Virus record (IMG/VR): IMGVR_UViG_3300046170_000355
Span: 1-56,872 of that record
Source of the DNA: a virus
Direction: 5' to 3' (one strand)
DNA: 56,872 nucleotides
This document shows positions 1-9,343 of this stretch, one piece after another. The notes under the pieces are model-generated. The model saw nothing but the letters and a program-made list of their open reading frames with translations. It did no database searches and was not told the DNA's origin. Position numbers and translations under genes: made by a program. Each line of letters starts with the position of its first letter. The first letter of the stretch is position 1.

Positions 1-1
1 G

Positions 2-208
2 CAAAGGGTCGCTTCTTCAAGGGAGGTTTTTCTATATAGATCAAAAGATTTTGATTTTTTGAAGGGCAATCAGAGCTTTTGCCACGTTGCAAGAGCCGAG
101 GTCGGTGGTTCGTGGTGTGCAATTAAAGCACAACTAGAAAACAACCCCCCATATGTGGTATGTCAAAACACGAACAACGAGCCGAGAGCAGATAATGGCG
201 AAAAATAA
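2..208 (+). CDS. VRR-NUC nuclease, 3' fragment (same gene as at 56256)
   Basis: Partial copy created by the terminal repeat. It is the last 68 codons of the gene that starts at 56256, in the same frame and ending at the same TAA. It carries the GAT (Asp) variant where the right copy has GAG (Glu). It is not a separate gene if the genome is circular. Confidence 0.8.
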   Translation, partial: QRVASSREVFLYRSKDFDFLKGNQSFCHVARAEVGGSWCAIKAQLENNPPYVVCQNTNNEPRADNGEK

Positions 209-219
209 GGCTTTTTACG

Positions 220-248
220 TTGTTTTTTTGCCCTGTAATGTATATTAT
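220..248 (+). promoter_or_regulatory. Candidate promoter for the head genes
   Basis: A TTGTTT -35-like box (220-225) and a TATTAT -10-like box (243-248) are separated by 17 bases, just after the nuclease stop and upstream of the terminase. Duplicated in the right terminal repeat. Sequence match only. Confidence 0.4.
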
Positions 249-261
249 GCAACAAATATTT

Positions 262-278
262 GTTTCACATTGTGAAAC
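262..278. promoter_or_regulatory. Perfect 17-bp palindrome, operator-like
   Basis: GTTTCACATTGTGAAAC has 8-bp arms around one central base. It lies about 14 bases past the candidate -10 box, where a repressor would block early transcription. No U-run follows, so it is unlikely to be a terminator. A second copy is at 56759-56775. Confidence 0.5.
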
Positions 279-409
279 GCTAGGTACTTAGAGAAAAATG
301 AACAGAATACGAACAAAATTTTACCCCCACCCACGAAAAACCGCCCCACAGTTTGCACAAGGTCACAAGGGTAAGCAGCATTTTCACACTAATAGGATTA
401 AATCTGTAT

Positions 410-1888
410 ATGGATATTGAAAAATACAAAACACTAGACAAAGAGCAGCTAAAAGCAATGGTTTTGCTTCGTCAAAAGATCGAACAAGAGGGTGCACGCA
501 CTAATTTTATGCGTTTTGTTAAAGCGGTGTGGCCAGAATTTGTCGAAGGACCACATCATCTACGAACATCAGAAAAATTTCAAAAATTTTCTACCGACAA
601 AGCTTGTCGCTTAATAATCAACATGCCACCTAGACATACAAAGTCAGAATTCGCTAGTTATTTGTTTCCGGCATGGATGATGGGACTTAATCCAAAATTA
701 AAAATTATTCAAGCAACTCACACTGGTGAACTTGCAGTTAGATTTGGTAGAAAAATTCGTAACCTAATGAATACAAAAGAATATAAACGTATATTCCCTA
801 GTGTAACGTTGCGAACAGATAACCAAGCTGCAGGTCGTTGGGAAACGAATCATGGAGGCGAATACTTTGCAGCAGGTGTAGGCGGTGCAATCACCGGTCG
901 TGGTGCTGATCTGTTAATTATTGATGACCCTCATTCAGAACAAGATGCTTTATCAGAAACTGCAATGGATAATGCCTATGAATGGTACACCTCAGGTCCT
1001 AGACAACGTTTACAACCTGGTGGATCAATAGCTATTGTGATGACTCGCTGGTCTCAAAAAGATTTAACAGCTCAACTTGTGAAAAAGATGGGAGACCTTA
1101 AAGCTGATAAATGGGACTTGGTAGAATTTCCTGCCATCTTAGAAGATGAGGATGAAGAGAAAAGAAAACCTATTTGGCCTCAGTATTGGAAACTTGAAGA
1201 ACTTGATAAAGTAAAAGCTTCTTTGGTTCCTAGTAAATGGAACGCTCAATGGCAACAAAATCCTACGTACGATGGTACGAGCATCATTAAACGCGAATGG
1301 TGGAGGGTGTGGGACAAGGAAACCACCCCTGAATGTTATTTTAAGATTCAAACATACGATACTGCATTTTCAAAAAAAGAAACTGCGGACTATTCTGTTA
1401 TTGCTACTTGGGGAATATTCTATCCAAACGAGGGTGACGAGCCTCATATCATTTTGCTAGATATCGACAAAGGTCGATGGGACTTTCCTGAACTCAAAAA
1501 AATGGCTATGGAAAATCTTAGGTACCACGACCCTGAATTAGTAATTATTGAAGCAAAGGCAACCGGGATGCCCTTGATACATGAGCTTAGACGAGCTGGC
1601 GTGTACGCCACTGCCTATTCCCCGAACCGCGGTCAGGACAAACATGTTCGTGTTAATACAGTCGCCCCTATATTCGAAGCGGGCCACGTGTGGCGGTCCA
1701 ATGACGACTTCGCAATTGAAATGATGGAAGAGTGTGCGTCCTTTCCTTTCGGAGAACATGATGATTTAGTTGACGCAATGACATTGGCTTTGTTAAGATA
1801 TCGTCAAGGAAACTTGGTGGAATTAGCTGATGACGAAGATGACTATATACCAAGGAGTAAACGAAACTATGAATACTATAACGGTTAA
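410..1888 (+). CDS. terL: Terminase large subunit
   Basis: Packaging motor ATPase and nuclease that threads phage DNA into the prohead through the portal. From the ATG at 410 (492 aa) an atypical Walker A, PPRHTKS, is at residues 73-79, and Walker B LLIIDD at 168-173. The RNase H-like nuclease domain starts at YDTAF (316-320) and ends near HDDLVDA (about residue 460). The frame stays open to a TTG at 353, but the ATG follows an AGGA and fits family length. The gene precedes the putative small subunit, an inverted order. Confidence 0.93.
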   Translation: MDIEKYKTLDKEQLKAMVLLRQKIEQEGARTNFMRFVKAVWPEFVEGPHHLRTSEKFQKFSTDKACRLIINMPPRHTKSEFASYLFPAWMMGLNPKLKIIQATHTGELAVRFGRKIRNLMNTKEYKRIFPSVTLRTDNQAAGRWETNHGGEYFAAGVGGAITGRGADLLIIDDPHSEQDALSETAMDNAYEWYTSGPRQRLQPGGSIAIVMTRWSQKDLTAQLVKKMGDLKADKWDLVEFPAILEDEDEEKRKPIWPQYWKLEELDKVKASLVPSKWNAQWQQNPTYDGTSIIKREWWRVWDKETTPECYFKIQTYDTAFSKKETADYSVIATWGIFYPNEGDEPHIILLDIDKGRWDFPELKKMAMENLRYHDPELVIIEAKATGMPLIHELRRAGVYATAYSPNRGQDKHVRVNTVAPIFEAGHVWRSNDDFAIEMMEECASFPFGEHDDLVDAMTLALLRYRQGNLVELADDEDDYIPRSKRNYEYYNG

Positions 1889-2420
1889 AAAAATAAATCC
1901 TGAGGATAGAAGACTCAAACAAAAGCTAACGCCCAAGCAAATGTTGTTCGTCACGAACTACGTCCAACAAACTTTAACAGGCAAAATTTCGGCAAGCGAA
2001 GCGGCTAGACTCGCAGGCTATTCTTCTAATCGTGCAAGACAAACGGCACATGAATTATTAAATCCCAAATTAAATCCTTATATTGTGGAAGCGATCAATG
2101 AGATAAAACAAGACCTGTATGAGACATCAGGTGTTTCGATGGCTTCTCATTTGACGGCGTTAAAAGAAATGCGGGACGAAGCTCGTGGAGATAAGCATTA
2201 CTCAGCAGCCATCAACGCAGAAGTGGCCAGGGGCCGTGTGGCAGGATTCTATGATCTGAAAAATAAATCCGAAGAAACAATGGATCAGATGTCAAAAGAT
2301 GAGCTCATTGATTTGTTGGAAAAGTATGATTCACAAGGTATAACTCATGATAGAGGTCTGATTGTAGATGATGACAAGAGGTCATTGACTAATGAACCGC
2401 GGACCATGGAGGGTGAATAA
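1869..2420 (+). CDS. terS: Putative terminase small subunit
   Basis: 183 aa. Such subunits recognise phage DNA and load the large subunit. The N-terminal part (LTPKQMLFVTNYV, then SASEAARLAGYS) resembles the helix-turn-helix of small terminases of the Terminase_2 type. The ATG at 1869 follows AAGGAG and overlaps the end of the large-subunit gene by 20 bases, so the two are probably translationally coupled. An earlier in-frame ATG at 1830 has no such site. Function inferred from the motif and position. Confidence 0.65.
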   Translation: MNTITVKKINPEDRRLKQKLTPKQMLFVTNYVQQTLTGKISASEAARLAGYSSNRARQTAHELLNPKLNPYIVEAINEIKQDLYETSGVSMASHLTALKEMRDEARGDKHYSAAINAEVARGRVAGFYDLKNKSEETMDQMSKDELIDLLEKYDSQGITHDRGLIVDDDKRSLTNEPRTMEGE

Positions 2421-2458
2421 CCCTTGTATGATACTAAAAAAGATATATTTTAAAAATT

Positions 2459-4840
2459 ATGGCAGATAATATTGATAAAGGTTTAGACCTAGGTGGTAAA
2501 CCTGAACTTGAAATTTTAAAAAAAGAAACGGAAGTAATAGTTGATGGACAACAAATTCCAACACCTGAAGGTTTAGAAATTGAAATGGACGAAGAGGGTG
2601 GTGCCACTCTTGATTTTGATCCAAGAGAAGCTTTACCTGAAATAGAATTTTACTCTAACTTAGCAGAAGTTATTGATGATCGTGATTTAGATCAATTATC
2701 AGATGAACTAATGGGAGATTTTGAAAGTGATAAATCTTCTCGTAAAGAATGGGAAGACGCTTATATCAAAGGATTAGATCTTCTAGGTTTAAATTACAAA
2801 GAGAGAACAAACCCGTTCCGCGGAGCGAGTGCCGCTAGTCATCCTCTTCTAGCTGAGAGTGCTACACAGTTTCAAGCGACAGCGTTTAAAGAGTTGTTAC
2901 CTGCAGGCGGACCTGTGCGAACTATTATCATGGGAGAAGAAACACCGGACAAGTATGCAAGAGCTGGACGTGTTCAAGAGTTTATGAATTTTCAGTTAAT
3001 GAATAAAATGGAAGATTATACTCCAGAGTATGATCAGATGTTATTTTATTTACCTTTAGCGGGATCGACCTTTAAAAAAGTTTACTACGATGAGTTAATG
3101 GACAGACCTGTTTCTAAGTTTGTTCCCGCAGAAGATTTAGTTGTTAACTATATGGCAACAGACCTAGATGGCTGCGAAAGAATTTGTCATGTCATTAACA
3201 TGAGTTACAATGATTTTCGTAAAAAACAAGTTTCTGGTTTCTACAAAGATGTAGAAATACTTCCTCAAGAAGCAGAGGCAGATAGAGTCAAACAAAAGTA
3301 TGATCAGATTGATGGTCAAAGACCTAGTTATGCAGATAAAGTTATAAAGCTTTATGAGTTTCATACTTCTATAGATTTAAAAAATTTCGAAGACCAAGAT
3401 GAAACAGGAGAAATGACAGGAATAAAAATTCCTTACATTGTAACTATAGAAGAGGGATCTAGTAGGGTCGTAGGTATTCGTAGAAATTTTGAAAAAGATG
3501 ATCCGAAGAAAATGAAGAAACAATACTTTGTTCAATATAAGTTTTTACCTGGTTTAGGTTTTTATGGTTTTGGTTTAATTCACATGATCGGTGGTTTATC
3601 TAGAACAGCTACTGATATTTTACGACAACTAATTGATGCCGGTACTCTATCCAATCTACCCGCAGGATTTAAAGCCCGGGGTATCCGTATGAGAGACGAT
3701 GCTGATCCTTTACAACCCGGAGAGTTTAGAGATATTGATGCACCAAACGGTGATTTAAGAAACTCTTTTATGCCCCTTCCTTATAAGGAACCTTCTCAAA
3801 CATTATACAGTCTTTTAGGTTTTGTCGTGCAAGCCGGACAACGATTCGCTAGCATCGCAGATATGCAAGTGGGAGACGCTAATCAAAATGCTCCTGTCGG
3901 AACAACAATAGCTTTATTAGAACGTGGTTCCAAAATTATGTCAGCGATTCATAAACGCTGCTACTATTCTCAAAGAAAAGAATTTAAATTATTATATAAA
4001 GTTTTTGGTGATTATTTACCAGAAACATACCCTTATTCTGTAGAAGGTGCTGATAGAACTATTAAAGCAGAAGACTTTGATAGTAGTTTAGATGTACTGC
4101 CTATAGCGGATCCTAACATTTTCTCCACAGCACAAAGAGTTACTTTAGCACAAACTGAACTACAGCTAGCACAAAGTGCCCCTGATTTACACAACATGAA
4201 AGAGGCATATCGCAGAATGTATGAAGCTTTAGGTGTAAAAGATGTGGATCAAATTTTACGAAAAGATACTCCAGTAGCTCCAAAAGATCCTGCTATGGAA
4301 CATTCAGATTTACTCGATGGTAATTTAATGCGTGTTTACGAAGGACAAGATCATGATGCACATATTCAAAACCATTTAATTTTTGGAACTAATCAAATGA
4401 TTTTAAGTAACCCTGCTATGGCTATGAAACTACAGAAACACATTTTGGAACATGTATCTTTAAAAGCAAAAGAACAAGTATCATTCTTAATTAGTCAAGG
4501 ACAACTTCCTGAAGAAGACATGGATCAGGCTATTGCTAGATTAGAAGCTCAGTTCATGGGAGAATTAAAACAAACATCTCAACAACTTTCTGGAGGAGGA
4601 CAACCTGATCCTGCTATACAATTAAAACAACAAGAACTACAACAAGATGCACAAAAAGATCAAATGGATTCTCAAAGAGATCAAGCAAGAATACAATTAG
4701 ACGCTGAAAGACTTAGACAAAGAACTGCAATTGATCAAGCTAGAATACAAAAAGATTATGATATTGCAGATAGGCGAGCTGAAGTTCAGTACGACAAAAT
4801 GACTACGCAAACATTAAATCAGAGAAATAAAAATGCCTAA
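2459..4840 (+). CDS. Portal protein (large, P22-like)
   Basis: 793 aa. Forms the dodecameric ring at the capsid vertex through which DNA enters and leaves. The length is near that of P22-type portals, not the roughly 500 aa of siphovirus portals. An acidic N-terminus is followed by the region NPFRGASAASHPLLAESATQ, recurrent in marine phage portals, and a glutamine-rich coiled-coil C-terminus (about 690-790) like the portal barrel helices. It sits directly after the terminase genes. Confidence 0.85.
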   Translation: MADNIDKGLDLGGKPELEILKKETEVIVDGQQIPTPEGLEIEMDEEGGATLDFDPREALPEIEFYSNLAEVIDDRDLDQLSDELMGDFESDKSSRKEWEDAYIKGLDLLGLNYKERTNPFRGASAASHPLLAESATQFQATAFKELLPAGGPVRTIIMGEETPDKYARAGRVQEFMNFQLMNKMEDYTPEYDQMLFYLPLAGSTFKKVYYDELMDRPVSKFVPAEDLVVNYMATDLDGCERICHVINMSYNDFRKKQVSGFYKDVEILPQEAEADRVKQKYDQIDGQRPSYADKVIKLYEFHTSIDLKNFEDQDETGEMTGIKIPYIVTIEEGSSRVVGIRRNFEKDDPKKMKKQYFVQYKFLPGLGFYGFGLIHMIGGLSRTATDILRQLIDAGTLSNLPAGFKARGIRMRDDADPLQPGEFRDIDAPNGDLRNSFMPLPYKEPSQTLYSLLGFVVQAGQRFASIADMQVGDANQNAPVGTTIALLERGSKIMSAIHKRCYYSQRKEFKLLYKVFGDYLPETYPYSVEGADRTIKAEDFDSSLDVLPIADPNIFSTAQRVTLAQTELQLAQSAPDLHNMKEAYRRMYEALGVKDVDQILRKDTPVAPKDPAMEHSDLLDGNLMRVYEGQDHDAHIQNHLIFGTNQMILSNPAMAMKLQKHILEHVSLKAKEQVSFLISQGQLPEEDMDQAIARLEAQFMGELKQTSQQLSGGGQPDPAIQLKQQELQQDAQKDQMDSQRDQARIQLDAERLRQRTAIDQARIQKDYDIADRRAEVQYDKMTTQTLNQRNKNA

Positions 4841-5090
4841 ACCACAGTATATTATGAGTATGATTGATAAAAAAACAGAAGCAAGAGTTCAAAAAATAAT
4901 AGATGAAACAAGAGTCTTTATTCAAGGTCAAGCAGAAAAAGGTGTTGATCTTGTTGAATTAGCTCAAGTAATGTTAAGTATGAGTCGTGAAGCAATGGTA
5001 GACGCCTATGGAGAGTATGTTGCAGATACTTACATAACTACTCAAATTAGTAGGTTGAAAACAGAAGAAAATAGTTTAACATTACACTAA
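4833..5090 (+). CDS. Small hypothetical protein
   Basis: 85 aa, mostly helical by eye (KTEARVQKIIDETRVFI, then LVELAQVMLSMSREAM), with no membrane segment. It overlaps the portal gene by 8 bases and the next gene by one, so it belongs to the portal operon. No family recognised. Confidence 0.75.
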   Translation: MPKPQYIMSMIDKKTEARVQKIIDETRVFIQGQAEKGVDLVELAQVMLSMSREAMVDAYGEYVADTYITTQISRLKTEENSLTLH

Positions 5091-5260
5091 TGACTAAACG
5101 ATTAACAAAAACTATTCCTCCTAAAAAAGGACCTAAGTCACAAGGAATGGATATTCCTTATGGAAAAATAGTGCCAGTAGGTTCTGTACCAGAAGACACA
5201 AAGAAAAAAAAGGGATATGGAATAGCTTCTAAAGGACTCAAATTCGAAGGAGTATTTTAA
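5090..5260 (+). CDS. Small basic hypothetical protein
   Basis: 56 aa starting MTKRLTKTIPPKKGPKSQG, rich in Lys, Gly and Pro. The ATG overlaps the previous TAA (TAATG) and its own TAA overlaps the next ATG, a tight coupled chain. Similar short lysine-rich proteins occur at 10198, 13092-13883 and 14427. No known function. Confidence 0.6.
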   Translation: MTKRLTKTIPPKKGPKSQGMDIPYGKIVPVGSVPEDTKKKKGYGIASKGLKFEGVF

Positions 5261-5358
5261 TGCAAAAATGGATTAAGGACCTTTGGGATAAACACCCAAA
5301 GAAAAAATGGCTTGTAATCGGTGTAGTAATCGGTTGGGTAGCTGCTCAATACATCTAA
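5260..5358 (+). CDS. Very short membrane protein
   Basis: 32 aa: a charged N-terminus (MQKWIKDLWDKHPKKKW) followed by one hydrophobic stretch (LVIGVVIGWVAAQYI) long enough for one membrane pass. Coupled to the previous stop (TAATG) and just upstream of the holin gene, so it may belong to the lysis set. Small size keeps confidence moderate. Confidence 0.5.
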   Translation: MQKWIKDLWDKHPKKKWLVIGVVIGWVAAQYI

Positions 5359-5361
5359 TCA

Positions 5362-5775
5362 ATGTTATCTAAATTATTAGGCGGATCTTTAGTAGACACT
5401 GTCGGTAAAGTTATTGACAGTGTCCACACTTCAGAAGAAGAAAAAGGTCAGATTAAAATAAAACTTCAACAATTAGAAAACGAGATTAACTCCAAGCAAA
5501 TGGATATCAACTTAGCTGATGCTAAGTCTACTGCCACAGGTATCGGTGGTATCATGCAGCGGTCGTGGCGCCCCCTCATCGGGATGTCCTGTGCGTTAGC
5601 AATACTTTGGGAATATGTACTAAAACAATTTATTATGTTTGGTTTAGCTGCATTTAGTGTAGATCATGCACCTTTACCTGAGCTTGACATGTCGACTTTA
5701 TTCCCGCTTGTCACAGCCTTGCTCGGAATGGCCGGCCTTCGCAGCTTCGAAAAATCTAAGAAAATTATAAAATAG
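5362..5775 (+). CDS. Holin, GTA_holin_3TM type
   Basis: 137 aa. Holins perforate the inner membrane to time lysis. The N-terminal half is an amphipathic coiled-coil region (about 20-55). RSWRPLIGMSCALAILWEYV and the C-terminal LFPLVTALLGMAGLRSFEK match the family pattern of W-RPLIG followed by hydrophobic segments and a GLRSFEK end. The endolysin candidate is far away at 36936. Confidence 0.75.
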   Translation: MLSKLLGGSLVDTVGKVIDSVHTSEEEKGQIKIKLQQLENEINSKQMDINLADAKSTATGIGGIMQRSWRPLIGMSCALAILWEYVLKQFIMFGLAAFSVDHAPLPELDMSTLFPLVTALLGMAGLRSFEKSKKIIK

Positions 5776-5963
5776 TGGATCGTTTCGATTACAAAGTAAA
5801 AAAACTAATTCAACAAAAGATAGAAGAAAGAAAAGAAGATCTTTTATCTAGGGCTTTAAAGTCGTTTGATGAATACCAATATCAATTAGGTAAGCTACAC
5901 GCTTTAGAACAATTTTTATTGGACTACCAAGACTTACATAATGAGGTAATGAAAGATGAGTAA
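5775..5963 (+). CDS. Small hypothetical protein (coiled coil)
   Basis: 62 aa, GTG start overlapping the holin TAG (TAGTG), overlapping the next gene by 8 bases. Almost entirely charged helix (KVKKLIQQKIEERKEDLL, ALEQFLLDYQDLHNEV). No family recognised. Position between holin and co-chaperonin suggests a head-assembly or lysis accessory role. Confidence 0.65.
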   Translation: MDRFDYKVKKLIQQKIEERKEDLLSRALKSFDEYQYQLGKLHALEQFLLDYQDLHNEVMKDE

Positions 5964-6366
5964 ACTAATACTTCCTAAAGGTTTTCAAAAGAAAACCAAA
6001 ACAAATGAAGAAAAGAATAAAGAACCTGCTATGGAAAGAGTTCCTCAAGCGACAGGTTGGAGAATGGTAATTCTACCTTATAAAGGCGTAGAAAAAACAA
6101 AGGGTGGTTTATTACTTACTGATAAAGCCATCGAGGAACAACAGCTCACTACTAATGTGGGTTTAATATTAAGTATGGGTTCTGATGCTTATGCTGATAA
6201 GAATAAATTTCCTAATGGACCTTGGTGTAAAAAAGGTGATTGGGTAGTATTTGCTAAATATGCTGGCTCTAGAGTCAAAATTGAAGGCGGAGAAATACGT
6301 ATTCTTAATGATGATGAAATATTAGCAAAGTTGAAAGATCCAAAAGACGTACTAACTATCTATTAA
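5956..6366 (+). CDS. GroES-like co-chaperonin
   Basis: 136 aa. Phage GroES homologues (T4 gp31 type) cap host GroEL to fold capsid proteins. After a charged N-terminal extension, GWRMVILPYK matches the first GroES strand, KTKGGLLLTDKA the GroEL-contacting mobile loop, and VVFAKYAGSRVKIEG with ILNDDEILAKL the C-terminal barrel. No GroEL is encoded, so it would work with the host chaperonin. It sits just ahead of the scaffold and capsid genes. Confidence 0.85.
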   Translation: MSKLILPKGFQKKTKTNEEKNKEPAMERVPQATGWRMVILPYKGVEKTKGGLLLTDKAIEEQQLTTNVGLILSMGSDAYADKNKFPNGPWCKKGDWVVFAKYAGSRVKIEGGEIRILNDDEILAKLKDPKDVLTIY

Positions 6367-6376
6367 GGAGATAAAA

Positions 6377-7288
6377 ATGACTGAAGAAAAAATGGTAGAC
6401 CTTGACACTACAGGAGAGGGTCAAGAGGTTGAACTTCAAGGCGAAGAATCTACTAAAGAAGAAAAAGTCGAAGAAGAAAAAGTAGAGACTTCATCTGAGG
6501 ATAAAACAGAAGAATCATCTGAAGAAGATTCTAAAGATGATGGTTTAGATAAATACTCTAAAAATGTTCAAAGAAGAATTAAAAAACTTTTAGATAGAGT
6601 AGAAAAAACTGAACAACGTGAACAAGAAGCTCTTCGTTTTGCAGAAAACGCTAAGAAAAAATACGAAGATTATGAAAATAAAATAAAGTCTTTAGATGAG
6701 AATTATATTAGTGAATACGAAAGTAGAGTTAAATCTCAAATAGAACAAACTAAAAAATCTTATCAAGATGCTTTGTTGAACAATGATGTTAATGCTCAAG
6801 TTGAAGCTCAAAGAGCCTTGACTAGATTAGCTATTGAAGAAGAAAGAGCATTAGCTTCTAAGCAACAACGAGAAGCTTTACAAAAACAACAAGAAGGTTT
6901 AATGGCTGAAAAACCACAGGAGCAGCAACCTGTTCCTAGACAACCTGATGTAAAAGCAGAACAATGGGCGCAGGATAATAAATGGTTTGGTCAAGACGAA
7001 GCTATGACTTTTACTGCTCTTGCTCATCATAAAAATTTATTAAAAGAAGGATATGACCCTAAAAGTGATGAATATTATGGTGAAATAAACTCTTACATGA
7101 GGAATCAATTTCCTCATAAATTTGGAGAAGCAAAATCCGAAACAAAAGAAAAAGCACCTGTAATGGTGGCTTCTGCTTCTCGTTCACAAAAAACAAGCGG
7201 TTCTAAAAAAGTAAAACTAACCCCTAGTCAAGTAGCAATTGCAAAAAAACTAGGTCTTACTCTTGAACAATACGCTAAATATGTATAG
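6377..7288 (+). CDS. Putative capsid scaffolding protein
   Basis: 303 aa, behind AAGGAG. A very acidic first 60 residues, a long charged coiled coil (about 65-185), then a Lys-rich C-terminal helix (KKVKLTPSQVAIAKKLGLT). This composition and the place between portal and major capsid genes are typical of scaffolds that shape the prohead and then leave it. No protease motif is visible. The call rests on context. Confidence 0.6.
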   Translation: MTEEKMVDLDTTGEGQEVELQGEESTKEEKVEEEKVETSSEDKTEESSEEDSKDDGLDKYSKNVQRRIKKLLDRVEKTEQREQEALRFAENAKKKYEDYENKIKSLDENYISEYESRVKSQIEQTKKSYQDALLNNDVNAQVEAQRALTRLAIEEERALASKQQREALQKQQEGLMAEKPQEQQPVPRQPDVKAEQWAQDNKWFGQDEAMTFTALAHHKNLLKEGYDPKSDEYYGEINSYMRNQFPHKFGEAKSETKEKAPVMVASASRSQKTSGSKKVKLTPSQVAIAKKLGLTLEQYAKYV

Positions 7289-7300
7289 ATTGGAGATAAT

Positions 7301-7756
7301 ATGGTAAATAAAACGTCAAGATCTAATGAGACTAGGGAAAAGACAGCTCGTAAAACAGGTTGGACTAGACCCTCTTCATTAGACGCACCCCCAGCACCTG
7401 AAGGTTTTAAACACAGATGGATTAGGGAATCAGTCAGAGGTTATGATGATACTAAAAATATCATGGGAAAATTACGAGAAGGTTGGGAATTAGTCCGAGC
7501 TGACGAGTATCCTGATTGGCAACTTCCTACTATTGATGATGGAAAACACGCTGGTGTGATAGGGGTAGGTGGGTTACTGTTAGCTCGTATGCCAGTAGAA
7601 ACTGTTGAAGAGAGAAACTCTTATTACAAAAATTTAACCGAGAGCCAAAAAGAGGCTGTCGACAGCGATCTACTGAAAATTGAGGATCCTCGGATGCCGA
7701 TCAGTAAACCCCATAGGCAAACCAATGTAACATTTGGTAAAGGAAACAAGTCGTAA
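7301..7756 (+). CDS. Hypothetical head-region protein
   Basis: 151 aa with a conserved-looking core FKHRWIRESVRGYDDTKNIM and GKLREGWELVRADEYPDW. Such proteins recur beside scaffold genes in marine phage genomes, but I know no established function. Soluble, no signal peptide. Confidence 0.6.
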   Translation: MVNKTSRSNETREKTARKTGWTRPSSLDAPPAPEGFKHRWIRESVRGYDDTKNIMGKLREGWELVRADEYPDWQLPTIDDGKHAGVIGVGGLLLARMPVETVEERNSYYKNLTESQKEAVDSDLLKIEDPRMPISKPHRQTNVTFGKGNKS

Positions 7757-7812
7757 TCGGCACGGTTTGTTGAACGACCAATACTAACAACGTATTACAA
7801 AGGAGTAATATT

Positions 7813-8391
7813 ATGGCAAATCAACAAGGCAACTTTGGATTTCGTCCAGTGCTAATGCTAGGTTCTGCATATCAGGGCCAAGGTCAACAACAGATGACCA
7901 TAGCTAGCAACGAAACGAATTCCATTTTTATGGGAGATCCTGTCGTGCTAAACGCAAACGGATCAATCTCTCGTGGGTCCTCTGCTGGTGCTGAGATTGT
8001 TGGTGTTTTTAACGGTTGTTTCTATACAGACCCAACTTCACAAAAACCAACTTTCTCAAACCACTATCCAGGGGCAATTGTAGCTGATGATATCGTTGCA
8101 AACGTAATCAGTGACCCAGACGTAGTGTTTGAAGTCAAATGTGACGATGCAAACGCTGGACGAGCGCAAGTCGGTTCAACTGCTAATATCGCAACTTATG
8201 CAGCAGGATCTACCAAATCAGGTATTTCAGGCGTATCAATTGACGGTAGTACATTTGCAACTAGCAACGCTTCAAACTTCGCTGTTTATGATCTTTCAAC
8301 AGATCCTGACAACAGTGACTATACTGCTGCTAACGCTAACATTCTTGTTAGAATTAACAAACATCAGTATAGAGATACCACAGGAATCTAA
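7813..8391 (+). CDS. Putative head decoration or minor capsid protein
   Basis: 192 aa, strong ribosome binding site (AAAGGAG), directly before the major capsid gene. It begins MANQQGNFGFRPV and is rich in Gly, Ala, Ser, Asn and Thr with few charges, as in beta-rich capsid surface proteins. The function is inferred from composition and place. Confidence 0.55.
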   Translation: MANQQGNFGFRPVLMLGSAYQGQGQQQMTIASNETNSIFMGDPVVLNANGSISRGSSAGAEIVGVFNGCFYTDPTSQKPTFSNHYPGAIVADDIVANVISDPDVVFEVKCDDANAGRAQVGSTANIATYAAGSTKSGISGVSIDGSTFATSNASNFAVYDLSTDPDNSDYTAANANILVRINKHQYRDTTGI

Positions 8392-8394
8392 ACT

Positions 8395-9318
8395 ATGGCT
8401 ATATCTAGAAGTCAACTCGTTAAAGAGTTAGAACCAGGTCTAAACGCACTGTTTGGCTTGGAGTACGCAAGGTATGAAAACGAACACGCAGAAATCTTTG
8501 ACAACGAATCTTCAGACAGAGCGTTTGAAGAGGAAGTAATGTTATCAGGTTTCGGTTCTGCACCATCAAAAGCAGAAGGTGCCGGCATATCTTATGACAC
8601 AGCGGTCGAAGCATACACTTCACGTTATACACACGAAACAATTGCATTAGGTTTTGCAATAACAGAAGAGGCGATCGAAGATAATCTTTATGATCAGCTT
8701 TCATCTCGTTACACAAAAGCTCTTGCAAGATCAATGGCAAACACAAAGCAAGTAAAAGGTGCTGATGTTCTAAACACAGCCTTTGCTGCTGCGGGTGCTT
8801 CAGGAACTAATCCTGGTGGTGATGGTGTATCACTTATTAATACACAACACCCACTAGCACAAGGTGGTCTTTTATCAAACAGATTAGCAACAGATGCTGA
8901 TTTGAATGAAACATCACTTGAGCAGTCATTAATTGACATTGCTGCATTCGTGGATGAGCGTGGTCTTAAAATAGCCACTCAAGGTAGAAAACTTATAATT
9001 CCAAAAGAATTACAGTTTACTGCTGACAGATTAATGGCTTCAGCTTTAAGAACAGGAACTGCTGATAACGACATTAACGCAATCAGAAATATGGGAATGA
9101 TTCCTGAAGGTTATGTAGTGAACCACTTCTTAACTGACGTGAACGCATTCTACATTAAAACTGATGCACCTAATGGCTTAAAGCACTTCACAAGAACTGC
9201 ACTTTCTACAAATATGGAAGGTGATTTCGATACAGGTAACGTAAGATACAAAGCTAGAGAGAGATACTCATTTGGTTTCTCAGATCCTAGAGGTATTTTC
9301 GGAACTTCAGGCGCATAG
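8395..9318 (+). CDS. Major capsid protein
   Basis: 307 aa. Forms the icosahedral shell. The length, the N-terminal helix (MAISRSQLVKELEPGLNALF), the YTHETIALGFAITEEAIEDNL segment region (about 77-95) and the C-terminal RERYSFGFSDPRGIFG resemble HK97-fold head proteins of the Mu gpT-like group. It follows scaffold and decoration genes and is closed by a strong terminator, as expected for the most expressed gene. Confidence 0.8.
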   Translation: MAISRSQLVKELEPGLNALFGLEYARYENEHAEIFDNESSDRAFEEEVMLSGFGSAPSKAEGAGISYDTAVEAYTSRYTHETIALGFAITEEAIEDNLYDQLSSRYTKALARSMANTKQVKGADVLNTAFAAAGASGTNPGGDGVSLINTQHPLAQGGLLSNRLATDADLNETSLEQSLIDIAAFVDERGLKIATQGRKLIIPKELQFTADRLMASALRTGTADNDINAIRNMGMIPEGYVVNHFLTDVNAFYIKTDAPNGLKHFTRTALSTNMEGDFDTGNVRYKARERYSFGFSDPRGIFGTSGA

Positions 9319-9343
9319 TCTATAACAACTAATTTAATAAGAG

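Larger units (their letters stand above)
1..375. repeat. Terminal direct repeat, left copy
   Basis: The first 375 bases match 56498-56872 with two substitutions (187 a/g and 193 t/g, corresponding to 56684 and 56690). This is either a direct terminal repeat of a linear phage genome or the overlap of a circular or permuted assembly. It holds the 3' end of the VRR-NUC nuclease gene, a promoter-like sequence and a 17-bp palindrome. Confidence 0.9.
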
